From the NCBI RefSeq assembly GCF_021917145.1, contig NC_061070.1, forward strand, positions 11,008,078 to 11,072,077: a stretch of 64,000 bases of DNA. The letters are read 5' to 3'. Position 1 is the stretch's first letter, and each line of letters starts with the position of its first letter. Under the pieces are notes generated by a model. The model ran no database searches and had not been told where the DNA came from. It worked only from the letters and a program-made list of their open reading frames with translations. Position numbers and translations under genes: made by a program. The stretch is from Hypomesus transpacificus (taxonomy: Eukaryota; Chordata; Actinopteri; Osmeriformes; Osmeridae). Below, in pieces: positions 1 through 14,700 of the stretch.

Positions 1-17
1 TGGATGTTTCTGTGCAG

Positions 18-898
<881 letters not shown>

Positions 899-1930
899 GA
901 ACTTGCCCTCCTAGCTGCTGAGGACAGGCCAACTTCCCCAAAGACTTTGACCACTGTGAAATACCGTCCCTCTCCTCTTACCTGACTCAGTATTGGATGA
1001 CAGTCCCAGTGAGCCATCATTGTTTTAAGGTCTACAATATTATTTTCACAGTATCACCAACATCTCGCCTAACTCCCATCTCCATTAGGCGGCTGATATG
1101 AATGCACATACCAAGCACAGGTCTACCTGTTGAGCAGTGGAAAAGCAAACATCTGATGTGTAAGCCACCAGGTTATTATTATACATGTGGTTTTGTTTTA
1201 TGTGTATAGGTATATTTTTCTATTCCCATTATATTGAGGTCAACAATATGAGGCCCATTATGAAGGTCAGTTTTAAGTATTTTATTTGGCCTTTGAAAGA
1301 CGTTTTACCTTTTTTATTCCCAACCACAACTGATTTCAACGGTTCTAAGATACTGTAAGTACTTTGTTAATTGCAGCACAACTTGCATGTATAGACAATA
1401 ACAGAAACATATTAGACAAGAGTACATTTGTGTTTTGAGTTAACCATGGTTCATTGTGACTTCAGAATTGTTACTTCAATCAGTGAATGACCAGATTGTG
1501 TAAAAATAACATTCCAGGTTTATCACCAAACTTCGAGGTACTGTACTTATGCGAGGTCTGAGACTGTATGAGGTGAGTGGTACTATATGTGAAAGGCTGA
1601 GATATGATTGAGTAGCTCACATTAAGGGAAATTCCTTTTTATTGAGGTGTTTGTTACAATCTTTTAAATATAAAACTCAACCAAAAGCACAGTATTTATT
1701 AGATGTAAAGTTTTGATAAACACCTTTTTGTAAATCTGCACATTTTTCAATCGTATTGCACTGCTGTACAGTCAACAGTTTGATTCCTAAATTATTTGAG
1801 AACACAATTACAAGATGGTGCTCCAACTGTAGTTATTGTAAAGAGACAATGTAACCTGGAATTGTCCTGCACTACACAATCATTGTAAAAACAAGCTGAC
1901 CAAGTAATAAATGTCCCCCAACAATACATG
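899..1930 (+). other. NINL 3' UTR, overlapping the probable GINS1 3' end
   Basis: This AT-rich, non-coding stretch follows the NINL stop. A canonical AATAAA at 1906-1911 is the best cleavage signal for NINL. On the opposite strand the first AATAAA after the GINS1 stop reads at 1700-1695, so the two convergent transcripts probably overlap by about 200 bases. No ORF here looks coding. Confidence 0.6.
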
Positions 1931-2026
1931 ACATCTGTCTTGTTTCAAAGCACTTTTTTAAATATTGTGCATGTTTAGTGGACTCAACAAGTGGACACAC
2001 AGTTACACTACCTAATAGTTGGTCAT

Positions 2027-3435
<1,409 letters not shown>

Positions 3436-4864
3436 TTTTATCACCAAATGATGTCAGATGTCACATAAAAGGGTTGAATGTTTACTTTACACCTTATAAC
3501 TCTTAAAGCTATTCTTAGGCTATCAGTTTCGTCTTTTCGCGCCAAATTTACGTCACGTACGGTTTGTTTTCATTTTAGAGTGAAGCCAACGTTTGATTTC
3601 CGGTTGATTTATTTAGAAAGAATTCAAAATAAAGGTCAAGAAACGATTTTTTATTTAATGTAAAAAGTAAACTTTCTTTCATAATAATTCTTAATTGTAT
3701 GTTGGATTCAGGAAAGGGAAATACATATATTATATATATACTATAATAGTCAGTATAATGTTAGGATCCAACATTATCCTAAAAACGGTTTACATGGTGT
3801 TAGAAGACGATTATTGTTAAGACGTCAATAAAGTGTCAGAGTTCATCAATATCCTATTATAATCTAAACTAGATTTTCCTGAAGCTAGTTTAGCCTTTGT
3901 CATTGATAGAACTCTTTTGAATATTTATCAAAGCTATATGTTTGACACCAAGTTATTTATCACATCGACAAATAAGCCTATTTGTCATCTTTCACTTTAT
4001 GTACATTTTTGACATGCTTAGTCCTTTTTTTACAATTATGTCCGAGTTACAAATTCTGTAACAATAACCACGCAACCAAATTCACAAGTTATGCTTTTTT
4101 TGTCTATGCTTTTACCCTGAAGGCAAATTTGCAAAATCTCGAAATACGGTACTTGTTGTGATAACATGACCGGAAACAATGGCCACTATAGAGTGTCAAA
4201 CTACTCTGCACGTCGGCTACATAAACTATTAACTTTGGACTGATTTTACAGTTCAATACAGTTTTGAGATGATTGATATCGTGAAGTCTGCAAAGATAAT
4301 GTGAACGGTAAATGTTAGTATTACTTTGTGCCGCGTAACGTCCTTTTGTAAACCATAGGCCTGCTGCATAACGTAACGCTAAATGCTGTGCAAAATGGTA
4401 GTGCTAGCTAGATAGTGTAGTCTAGTGTCTAAAGTTAGGTTAGATTGAATATATAGGTAGAGGTTTCTAAAATGTTGTGGGCATATTAGTCACCAACAAC
4501 TATTTTAAGAAATTCGGATTCGTTTTTAAACACGTTTTTCCTATTTCCTAATTGGTCATTTTGACCTTACAAACATGGCGAGCTAGTTAGTCTGATCTGA
4601 TTGGCTGAAGGAGTACCGAGGCAAAAGGTTGATTTTGATCAGCTGGTCTCTGACTGCAGATACTTCTGCAAACAATGTAGCGAAAGTGCTGAATGTGAGC
4701 GTTGCTGGGGGTGAAAACAACTGTGCCGTGGCTACATCTTGACAGCGTTTCACGAACCGGGTGTCAGCCTGTCAATCTTCGTGACCAATCTCTTTACCAT
4801 TAGTTTTTACGGTCATTCCACATTTTCCCTATTTCTGCTTCTTTTTCACAATTATATTACAGTG
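3436..4864. other. Shared upstream region between GINS1 and ABHD12
   Basis: This 1.4-kb spacer separates two divergent start codons. It contains the E2F palindrome close to GINS1, a CRE-like ACGTCACG just beyond it (about 3550), and an ETS-like ACCGGAAAC near 4170, then AT-rich sequence. The 5' UTR of ABHD12 must lie at its right end. I see no extra coding exon. Open frames here lack splice logic or similarity. Confidence 0.5.
3534..3546 (-). promoter_or_regulatory. E2F/DP consensus site upstream of GINS1
   Basis: The minus strand reads TTTGGCGCGAAAA, a full match to the E2F consensus TTTSGCGCGAAA, about 100 bases upstream of the GINS1 ATG. GINS and MCM genes are known G1/S targets of E2F, so position and function agree. 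Use in vivo is inferred. Confidence 0.7.
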
Positions 4865-7800
4865 ATGCGAAAGCGAAATAATTCGCTCACCGTGGAACAT
4901 GACAGCTCTACCACGAACACATTGCTGGACACTAGTCCGAATTTAAAGTACTCTGAGAAGAAGGGAGAAGGTGTTGCCGGGCCAGACGGTGTCCCGTTCG
5001 AGTCAGAGTTGGACAAAACAATGGGCAGACCATTTAGAAGGTAAGACTCATTGACCTTGCCCCATTCAAGTCACTGAATTCAGTATAGCCTACTATAAAC
5101 CAGAATAATCGATAAAAAATGTTGGCTCGTGTAACAGTGCATAATTTTAAGACCCTGGGATTTTTTGCAAAACCAACACTACCATAATATTGCATCTTAA
5201 ATCATGTTAAGGTACTTCACGAATCACGATATCAAGGAAACAATATTCATGTATGCATGGTGTATTTTCACTCTTGAGTCTACCTCTTGTCACCAACTGT
5301 CACACTAGTTTTTCTTTGAGTTGGAACTTCATTTTTTTTTGTGAGGAACAAGTCTGCTTGGGTACACATGTAGAAAAACATTCTTTACAAATATGTAGAT
5401 TGGCTGAAAAACTAGGACCAGTACGAAGTGGTTTTGTTATCATTAGAGCCCTTTTGGTTGATGTGTCTTCATTTAGAGTAGGCTGCCTTCATCTCTTATT
5501 AAAGATGGTCTGTTCCTTACATGTAGCAAAAAGGTCATCCCAAGTGCTAGTCACTACAATGACTACATCATTTTGGCGTATCACATCGTTAGACCATAAT
5601 ATAGGCTAGCTGGCCTCGGGTATGCAGCTTAATTATCTTCCTGGTTTATCTGACCTTGTCTATGATGTTTTTCTTACCAAATCAAGGTCATTCTCCCCTC
5701 CAGTGTCTTCTCATGTCACGGGGTCGAATAATCTCCTGACAATTTGTGTCACCACTTCTGACCGTAGGAAGAGTCTGCTACCACTAAGCCGTATCAGCTA
5801 AAAGTTATGCAAATCTCAACTAATTTACCACACACTTAACACTCGCAAAACAATATATGTTCTATCAGGAACATTTATAAAGAGACAACCCGGGTGCTTT
5901 GTTTGTTAGATACACATTTTAAACTCTATTCTTCTTTCAGATTCAGTTTGCTCAAGGGAGGTGAATAGAATAGAGTCAGACACATGGAGACTTCCTAGTC
6001 TCCTCTGAGAATCACTCCTGTCACCACTAAGGATGGGTGTCCAATAAGACAATTGTATCAGTTTGGTCTTGACTGCAGGTAAACTGTTTCAAGCCTGACT
6101 ATAAACATTCTCTTCAGACAAGGTTTATTTTTAATGGTTTATTGATGCAAATTTTTTACAGAAATGCTGAAGTTGTACCATGTCATCTTCTATACAACAC
6201 ATTGGTCTTACTATTAATTGGAAAATTGGAAATGTGTTGATCCTAGATGAAACCTTCTGACAGATCTAGGGCTCAGTGAGGACTGTGACCTGATTTGCTG
6301 TAAAAAATAGCAGCTGTAAAATGGAAATTTACGAGTTTGGTTAACTAGTCTTTGTACTTAATTAAATATTTCCCTATCACTGTCCCTGGCAGAACACCGT
6401 GTCCGTAACTGTGCAAACGCATCTTCTTTGGTTAAAATCAATGATGTAATTGGTTCTCTATTTCATCTGTCTGAGCTGATTATTGTAGTTTCGTGTTTCG
6501 GAGAAAGTCCAGTGTAGTAGTTCTCTGTTGTTGCTACTCATGTGACTACCGATGTCAGTCTGCATCAACCCTAGGCAGGCCCTCCTTAGTCACTAACCTG
6601 ATATGAGAACTGAAATCCAGACTCGACCTCAGGCCGGGTGTGATGAAGAGATCTGAGTTGGCTAACCGTAGTTGGATTTGGCTTATCCATCGAAGGACTT
6701 GGCTTACAAATTCTCCTAGTTTACTTGCCCCCGATGGAACAGATATGCAACAACCTTTAGGGAGAGCTCTTTATATGACCTAATTTGCTGGGTGGGTGGA
6801 TTGAAGACTGTTTAATGGAAAGGTGTGTGCTACAGGAACATTATAATGAGAACGGCAGACTATTAACTTCGTCTGGCATCACACACAATAGGGACTCTGC
6901 TGGGAGACAGGGAAACCCGTTGTTAAAAACTGGAGAGAGGGAAAGAGATGGACATAGTAATTGATACAGTCCTTTATCGCCTGCCAGGCCTTTGAACGTA
7001 CCGCTAAGTAATACATGTTGACTTTAATTTCCCTCTAGGTCTGTACTACTGCCTCCCCTGGTAGACTGTCTCCTTACATAGCTGTCTGTCTGCCTCTCTG
7101 CCTTAAATATATTAGGTGTCATTCGTTCACTTAGTTCAAAGTCCCTGTCATGTTCTGTTCCTGAAGATGCCATGGATCAGATCCCCCCCCCGTCTTTTCT
7201 TCTCCGCTTCCTTTTATGTTTTCCGATTTGCAGATGGGTTTAACGTCTCTTTTCTCTTCCCTGTCACGTTTCCATGTCATCTCTGCAGGGAGCGTACTTC
7301 CCCTTTGGTTTTCTTAGATCGTCACAGCGATGTCTTCTCATTTTCGAAGCATTAAAATGGCCTACAGGAAGCCCCAAAGATTCACTGGATGACCGAGATT
7401 TAGGCTTGTCCATTCTCTGTCACTTTAAATCTGCAGAACAAGCTCAAGTATTGGACTGGTTTTGCTGACGGCATGTAGCATTACTCTTCACATAATCAAC
7501 AAGCAAAAAAACGTACCAACACAATGCGACCTTTCTTGTGCACATGACTTCAACCATATGATGCTGTGTGTGTCTTGTTGGTGCTCCTATTGCCCATAAG
7601 CATTCACACTGTTCTCCATCAATGTCAGATTCATAAATGTGAAAGGTTTTAATGACAATACAGGTTAATGAAGCCTAATTTCATAATTCTTCCTAAAACC
7701 CAGCCATTCCACTGGCTCACTGCTTATGGTCCTGCAGTTCCTTCAGATTACGCCTAAGTACCAAATACTCTATGAAGTAGTGCTTTGTTGTCCAATCGAA

Positions 7801-10089
7801 TATGTGACAGAATATTGTTAATGGCAGATCCATTAGCCTTTTTGTTTGAAACAATGAAATCTTGAATACCCAGTCAGGTAGGCTACCCAGGTCCAGCCCC
7901 CCCCCCCCCCAATATAAAAAAACAAACTGTTAGACTTTTGTGATTAGCCTCATTCAGAGGTGAAGCATCCGGGCCTGGTCTGGGTTGTTTTTCCAGCTAA
8001 CACTGTCGACTAGCAGACTATCTCACAGTAGAGCTTGTGTATGTGGCGTGTGAGCAAGCGTATGAGACTGTGTGGGTGTCGCAGCGCTCAACGCAGAGGC
8101 ACATTTTTAGAATCCACTCAGGGAACATGAGCTCTCGTGGGCCGTCTGAAGTAGTGGGTATCATCATCACCACTTAGCATCGAGGTTGGGACGGAAGTTC
8201 AGCTCGCATGGTATCAATAAAGAATCTCAGCTTTTCGTTGTTGTTTTTTTTCCCACATCAAAGCTCTAGACCCCGAGAGAACCTCTCCTGCAGCTGTAGT
8301 CGACGCACAGTAGCACTTCTGAAATCCAACACCCTAAGTATCTCCTTAACCCTTCCATGTCAGGCTTGCATTAAGCTAGCCTGACATTTCCTGCTCCGGC
8401 CTGGCTGGCAGACCTGGTTGTCTCAAGGTCCTGGCTGCTTGCACTGTCACCTTGGGCCTCAGCAGGGAAGGGATGAACTTGGCTTAAACCGCCCAGAGAC
8501 TCTGCACGGGCTGATACTCCAGAAGACGAGTAGGCTTAGAGAAATGTTATTTCAAATTAATTAGGCACGTTATTGCGCGAGCCTTTTGCCTCTATCCTTT
8601 TGTAATTTATGGTAGATTCATCATTTTGTAATGAGCTTTTAAATGTTCAATAGCCTGGCGTACGCTGTACCAGGTTAACACGGACGACGCGGGCTATTCA
8701 ATGTCCCTAATGAAGGATGAAGCCGGTCGGCCGGGCAGATGAACAGTGGGATGTGATGCAATGTAACTTCCCCCCTCTGCTCCTGTCCACCGGGCTGTAA
8801 TCAGATTTGCATGCTCCCAACCTGACCCCTCCCCCCCCCCCTTCCCAGGTTCTTCGAAGCTAAACGCATTAACAAGCGACGCAAGTGTCACATCCTGCGC
8901 GTCTCTGTAGGCCAGCGTCGTTCCTCCTGCGACCGCCTCTCCAGTCCGCTCAGGTGGTTCCCACTCAAGACTCGGTCACCTGCCAAGTGACCCCACACCA
9001 TTTGGCCGTGGCCACGGCACAACGTGCACGACTCGCTTTGAAAACTGGTCCTGATCCAGTCCGACCCCCATCCCCCGAGCGTAGTCTGAGGTAGTTCGGA
9101 CGGCAGACGGAAGGGCTTCACGCGCCCGTGATCCAGCCACCGCCGCACCACCATCTGTCTGGCTGGCAAGGCCAGTGCCAGGCCACTTCTGAACTGAGCC
9201 AGAGTGCAGTCCACCTCGTCCCAGCTTGTCAGCCTTGCGCTCCAGTCAGTACAGCATGCAGCTGCCAGCTTGCCACTATGAGCTCCAAACCTGCTCATTT
9301 GTCTCATTATCTATAAAGGACGTTGGGTTTGGTGGCGCCTTATCATCCCCCACCCACCAACACACACACGCGCACACTTTGCATATTCACACAGATACTA
9401 GCATACCAGTGCATGATACTGACTGACGGTTGCCGTGGTCTTCATGTAGGTGTGGTAGGTATATGTTAGCCATTCACCTAGGTGTACAAGCTATACGTTT
9501 CCATATCAGGTTTCAGATAATGTTCACTGTACGTGACTGAGTGTTTATGGAACTTGACCTGGCCTTTGTCTGTCGGCCTCCCTCTCTCTCTCCCCTTTGG
9601 CTCCTCGATAACACCGTGCCTCACCGGCTCTCTCAACAAGTCTGCATTATTCATAAACCCACAGTTAGCTCCTGTGCTGCACACTCTGAAAATGGGCTTT
9701 GCATCCCGGCACTAACTTTACAAGGCACGTTTACATTTACGCTGTGTGTGTGTGAGAGAGAGAATTGATGGAATCCAATCTTTTGCTTAAGACTCGTCAG
9801 CATGAGAAGCCCCATTTAAATCCAGATCTTGTCATCTATTTCATTTCACAGGCTCGGTGTTATTTGATAATTTGATGGCGAATAAACCTGTTTATCACTA
9901 AAACATTAGGCCTACCTCTGCCGTTTTTTAAGATGTATTCCCCCCCCCCCCAGAGACTTCCTACTCTGCAGCCTACTGTATCCCCCCCCGTCTGTGTTAT
10001 ACAGTCCACCACATAGCCAGTACATTAGAGGTTACGACACACCTCCAGCAGGGAGTAACCCCTCCCTCCCCAGGGTGACTGTACCTCCT

Positions 10090-10120
<31 letters not shown>

Positions 10121-11745
10121 CTGTGACGAGGCACCCCAGGCCCCCTTTCCCTGACTGATGCCTCAGCCGGACCATCGTGACACATCAGCCCCTCCAGCCA
10201 CTGCTGGGTGCTAGAGGTCAGCGCTGAGAGCACCGTTACACGCCACCGAGTAGGCCAATCAGAAGAGATGAAGAGGGGGGGGGGGGGGGGGGGGGGAAGA
10301 GAGAGAGAGAGAGAGAAAGAAAGAGAGAGAGCAAAAAGCTAAACATGCACCCTCCCTGACCTTTTTGACATCGTAACGTGAAGACACATTCACACGGGCG
10401 CACGTCCCGGCACGCGCTCACGGTAACGCCTGACCAACACAAAAACAGTGAGCATGTGTCGCGCTGCATGGTAAAGCCTGACCAACACAAACACAGTGAG
10501 CATGTGTCACGCTGTCCCTGCATGGAGCCCTTTCCCGGGAGGACCTGGAGGGACCTGTGTGTGGTTTTGTTCCCCTCCGCTGCAGGGGGACCCCTGACTG
10601 GCTGAGTCCTTGCTGCTTGGGCCTAGTGTGTGTCAGGGACTGCTCCCTGCGTGTGGGGTAAGAGACGTGATCCACTGAAGTGCAACACATGGATGTGTCA
10701 TGTTGTGATGAGGGGAGAGATGTGTTCATACGCATTGATGCGCTCGCAGTAAAGCTGAATTTATTTTCTATCTACTGAAGAAAAAAAATGACAAATCTCC
10801 CTCGATTGGCCACATTCAATGACCATGTTCACTTTTGATACGGTTTCTTGTAATTCTAAACTCACAGATGTGGACATTTGAATGTACAGCACCTGTGCTT
10901 GTTGAAACAGAGGTCAGAGTCGGAACCACTGCTCCCCGGCCAAAATGTGCATTAAACACCGGACAGTGATTCCGTTCTGAGGGAGGGGGATACAGGTTTT
11001 TGGTTATTGTTCGTGTTTTGGTTGTTTTGACCAGTTTGTTTCTACAGGCCTCCCCACTCTGCAGCCTATGCATTCATTATTCTCTTGAATAGAGCCACCT
11101 TCCTAGTAATTCTCAAGACCTGTTTTTCTCCTTTTCTCTAGCAACTTACAATTAGGCAAATTAACAAAACAAAGCACAGTCCGAACAGTCATGTTATATT
11201 CCACAAATGGAAAATGTCCCTCCCTGCTATAAGGTGTTAACCTGGAATGCAACTGAAACATCAAACACTCAGTGTATCATGTGCCTTCCTGTTGAGAATA
11301 TGGGCCAGACTTGTGTGTTTCCTGTGTGTTCCAGATATGGGCTGGCAGCAAGGCTGAAGAGGATCCTCCTGTGGGTGCTTGGGATCTACATCACCATCCC
11401 CTTCGTCGTCAAGCTCTGTCCCTCCATTCAGGCCAAACTAGTCTTTTTAAATTTCGGTGAGTGAGGCCACAAGTGTCATTGCGCTCTGAATTTAAGAAGG
11501 GGAAAAAAGAGCTCTTGTGCGTTCGACCATCGAGATATTTTGGAAATCATTTTAGAAATGTAGCGTGGCTTGTACAGTCCACGGGTCGGCTCGGGGTCAA
11601 TCACTCCGAGTGCACGCACAAGCAGATGCGAGAGGCCGTTCGTCTGGGTGTGTGCGCACATGATTCAACAAGGCCTGACACTCCAGACGGAGGCAGGACT
11701 GAAAGGAGGACATTCCATCTGTAGGGTTTCATCGCACACTCACAC

Positions 11746-11777
<32 letters not shown>

Positions 11778-14700
11778 TGTGACCCCACCATCTGATAGGC
11801 AGCGTGGGTGTGTAACTGAAGTTGCCTTTCATGCATTTTTATTGGCCGTAACGGGGCAGCATTACACCTACAACATTGATGAGTCAGCTTTCGGCAGTCA
11901 GAGAGATCCCGAGTGATGGTCTTCAGTTACCTGCCACTAATATGGAGCTGTAGGTCGGATGGAATTGTTAAAAAAGGTTTCTGCTAGGTATTTCCATGAT
12001 ATATGTGGCACACTTGGAACGTAATTATGAACCTGGAATTCTAAAGTCTGTTTATTTACTGTTTGGATGTACTGGTACATGGTTTTAACTCCACACAGTA
12101 GTGCCACTAAAAAGTTCAAGTTCAAGTCTTTTATTTGTCAGATGCACAGAACAACACAAGGTTAGACTGGGCACTGAAATTCTTAAGACAAGACAACGCA
12201 AGCACCTGACATAACATATAAATACACGGAACAAATTTAAATCTATGCTGAGCTTAGATAAGTGAACTTCCTGAATATACAGATAGCAATAAATAAACGA
12301 CTATACTAACCCTAACACTTCTAAAATTACAGATAACAATAAATAGTACGCTATACTAACCCTAATGCACAAAAAATAAAACTGTTCCAACCCCCAATCT
12401 AACCCAAGTGGAGTACAGTGCAATAGTGCAAATTTGCAGATCAGTGACTATGTCAATGACCAAACAGGAGCCTGGTGGCGAGGTACAGTGAGGTCATAGG
12501 CAATGACACGCTGTAAGAGGCGCCTCAACTCTTAATTCCTGCTGACAACTGAACGCTTTTAGGATTTCTTGTATGGGAAGGTCGCAGTGGAGGAAGTGAT
12601 GAAGCGAGCTGTCTAGCGAGGAAGTGGAAGTGTCTCGTGAGGGCCGACTAAGCATAAAGAGAGACTGTTCCTCGACCGATTGTACTTTCTGTGCACTTTC
12701 GCAATTGTCTTCACACAAACCCATCTAACACGCGACTCTCTACCCCCCCCCGGCCCCCTTTCCTCCTATAGTGCGGATGCCCTATTTTATTGACCTGAAA
12801 AGGCCTCAGGACCACGGTCTTAACCACACCTTCAACTTCTACCTGCAGCCAGAGGAGGGCATCAACATAGGTGTATGGTGAGATGTGCAAACGCATGCCC
12901 AGCCTTGCCCATTTACAAACGTATGCAAAGCGTATTTCAATACAATGGCTTCAGTGTATGTAAATGAAGACCTTTTGCATATGGAGTTTTGCTTGTCGAT
13001 GCATCCAGCTCTGGTCAGACCACCTTCTCCCCTCCCGCTCCCCCCCCCCCCCCCCCCCCCCCCTCACAGGCACACAGTCCCAGACCAGATGTGGGAAGAG
13101 GCGCAGGGGAAGGACAGGGAGTGGTACGACAACACCCTCCAGTCCCCCAACCCAGTCATGTTGTATCTGCATGGCAACGCGGGCACACGGTAAGTCCTTC
13201 CTCCTCACTGTCCCCAAAGCTAACACGGCCCGTAGATGACCTTTACGTCTGTTTATCGCTGGAAAGTTCCGTTTTTGTCCCCGACTGGAGGCTGTGCACA
13301 AGCAATCCATTGAGAGGGAGAGAGCGATTGGCATGTGTGCTTGCAATCCCTCACCTTTAACCTCATGAACTTGTTCTTCTTGTCTGTTGCAGAGGAGGAG
13401 ACCATAGAGTACAACTCTACAAAGTAAGGTTAAACATGGCAAACTATTTATAAATGCATGTGACAGGCTTCTTGTTCCCTGTCGTATTCAATATAATAAT
13501 CGTATAATATCAGTATGATGCCAAGACTGTACATCATTTAGTCATGTGCATGTTTCTGTCCCCAGGTTCTTAGTTCATTAGGCTACCATGTCGTCACTTT
13601 TGATTATAGAGGTAAGGGCTATATCTTTTTCCCCTGTCTCTTTCTATCATCCCAGAATGAAATGTACTATGACTTGGTACAATGTTAACAACAGTTTTTC
13701 TGCCTTCCAGGTTGGGGTGACTCGGAGGGCAGCCCCTCTGAGCAGCGTATGACATCAGACGCTTTGGTCCTGTACCAGTGGTTAAAGGAACGGGTCGGCC
13801 GCAAACCCCTCTACATCTGGGGCCACTCTCTGGGAACCGGGTAGGAACACACACACACAGGCTTGGCCAAGCTTTCACCACCGGCAGTCTACACATAGTA
13901 GCCTTGCTTCTTTGTAACATTGCCCCTTGAATAGTGACTGTCAAAATGGCATGTACGATTTATATGGAGCAAAGGGCTGAGAGATTACAAAGCCATCAAG
14001 CTCCACGTTTCTGGACTAATGGCTCCTTTCCATTTCCAGAGTGGCCACGAACCTGGTCAGGCGTCTGTGTGATGGAGGTAAGTGTCCAAAAGGACGGAGC
14101 CCTGAAGGTGCTGAGGCTCTGACCTGAGCACAGTGTACAGGAGCTGCGACGATAGGTGCCATCTTGGGCATTTCGCTAGCGGACTTCATAAACACACAGA
14201 CACACAAGGCCTCCCCATGTATCAAGTGTCCAGGCTGAATATTTCACACCACTCTGGCTGGGACTGGGTTACAGTGTAGCAGTGCAGACACGCGTCAGAG
14301 ACGAGACTGACCCCCCCCAGCATAGTCGAAATGTATGGAATATCCTCTCGAAGCGCCCTGTATTGTATTCAATATTCCTTGCGAATGTAAGTCCTAGACA
14401 TAAGAGTAAATGTATTGTCATATTCCATATAATTCATTGTCTATCACACATCTCACCACCCCTGTGTAAATTGTTTTATTGTGTCTTGTTCTTGTTTTTT
14501 ATCATTGTTGATTTTGTTTTTTAACTATGCCCTGTAAGGTGACCTTGGGTGCTTTGAAAGGCGCCCTCAAATAAAATGAATTATTATTATTATTATTATT
14601 TCATTTATAATTTTGATTGAAAACATGTCATAGATTACATTACATTTACATTTAGTCATTTAGCAGACGCTCTTATCCAGAGCGACTTGCAGTAAGTACA

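Larger units (their letters stand above)
5041..11334. other. ABHD12 intron 1
   Basis: This is a 6.3-kb first intron with no supported exon. It holds several poly-C and poly-G runs (about 7898-7910, 8829-8840, 9939-9950, 10090-10120, 10275-10296) and two CA/GT-rich spots near 9360 and 9745. A near-duplicate 36-base unit near 10427-10508 contains CCTGACCAACACAAA twice. The open frames in it are low-complexity or have no recognisable homology. Confidence 0.7.
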
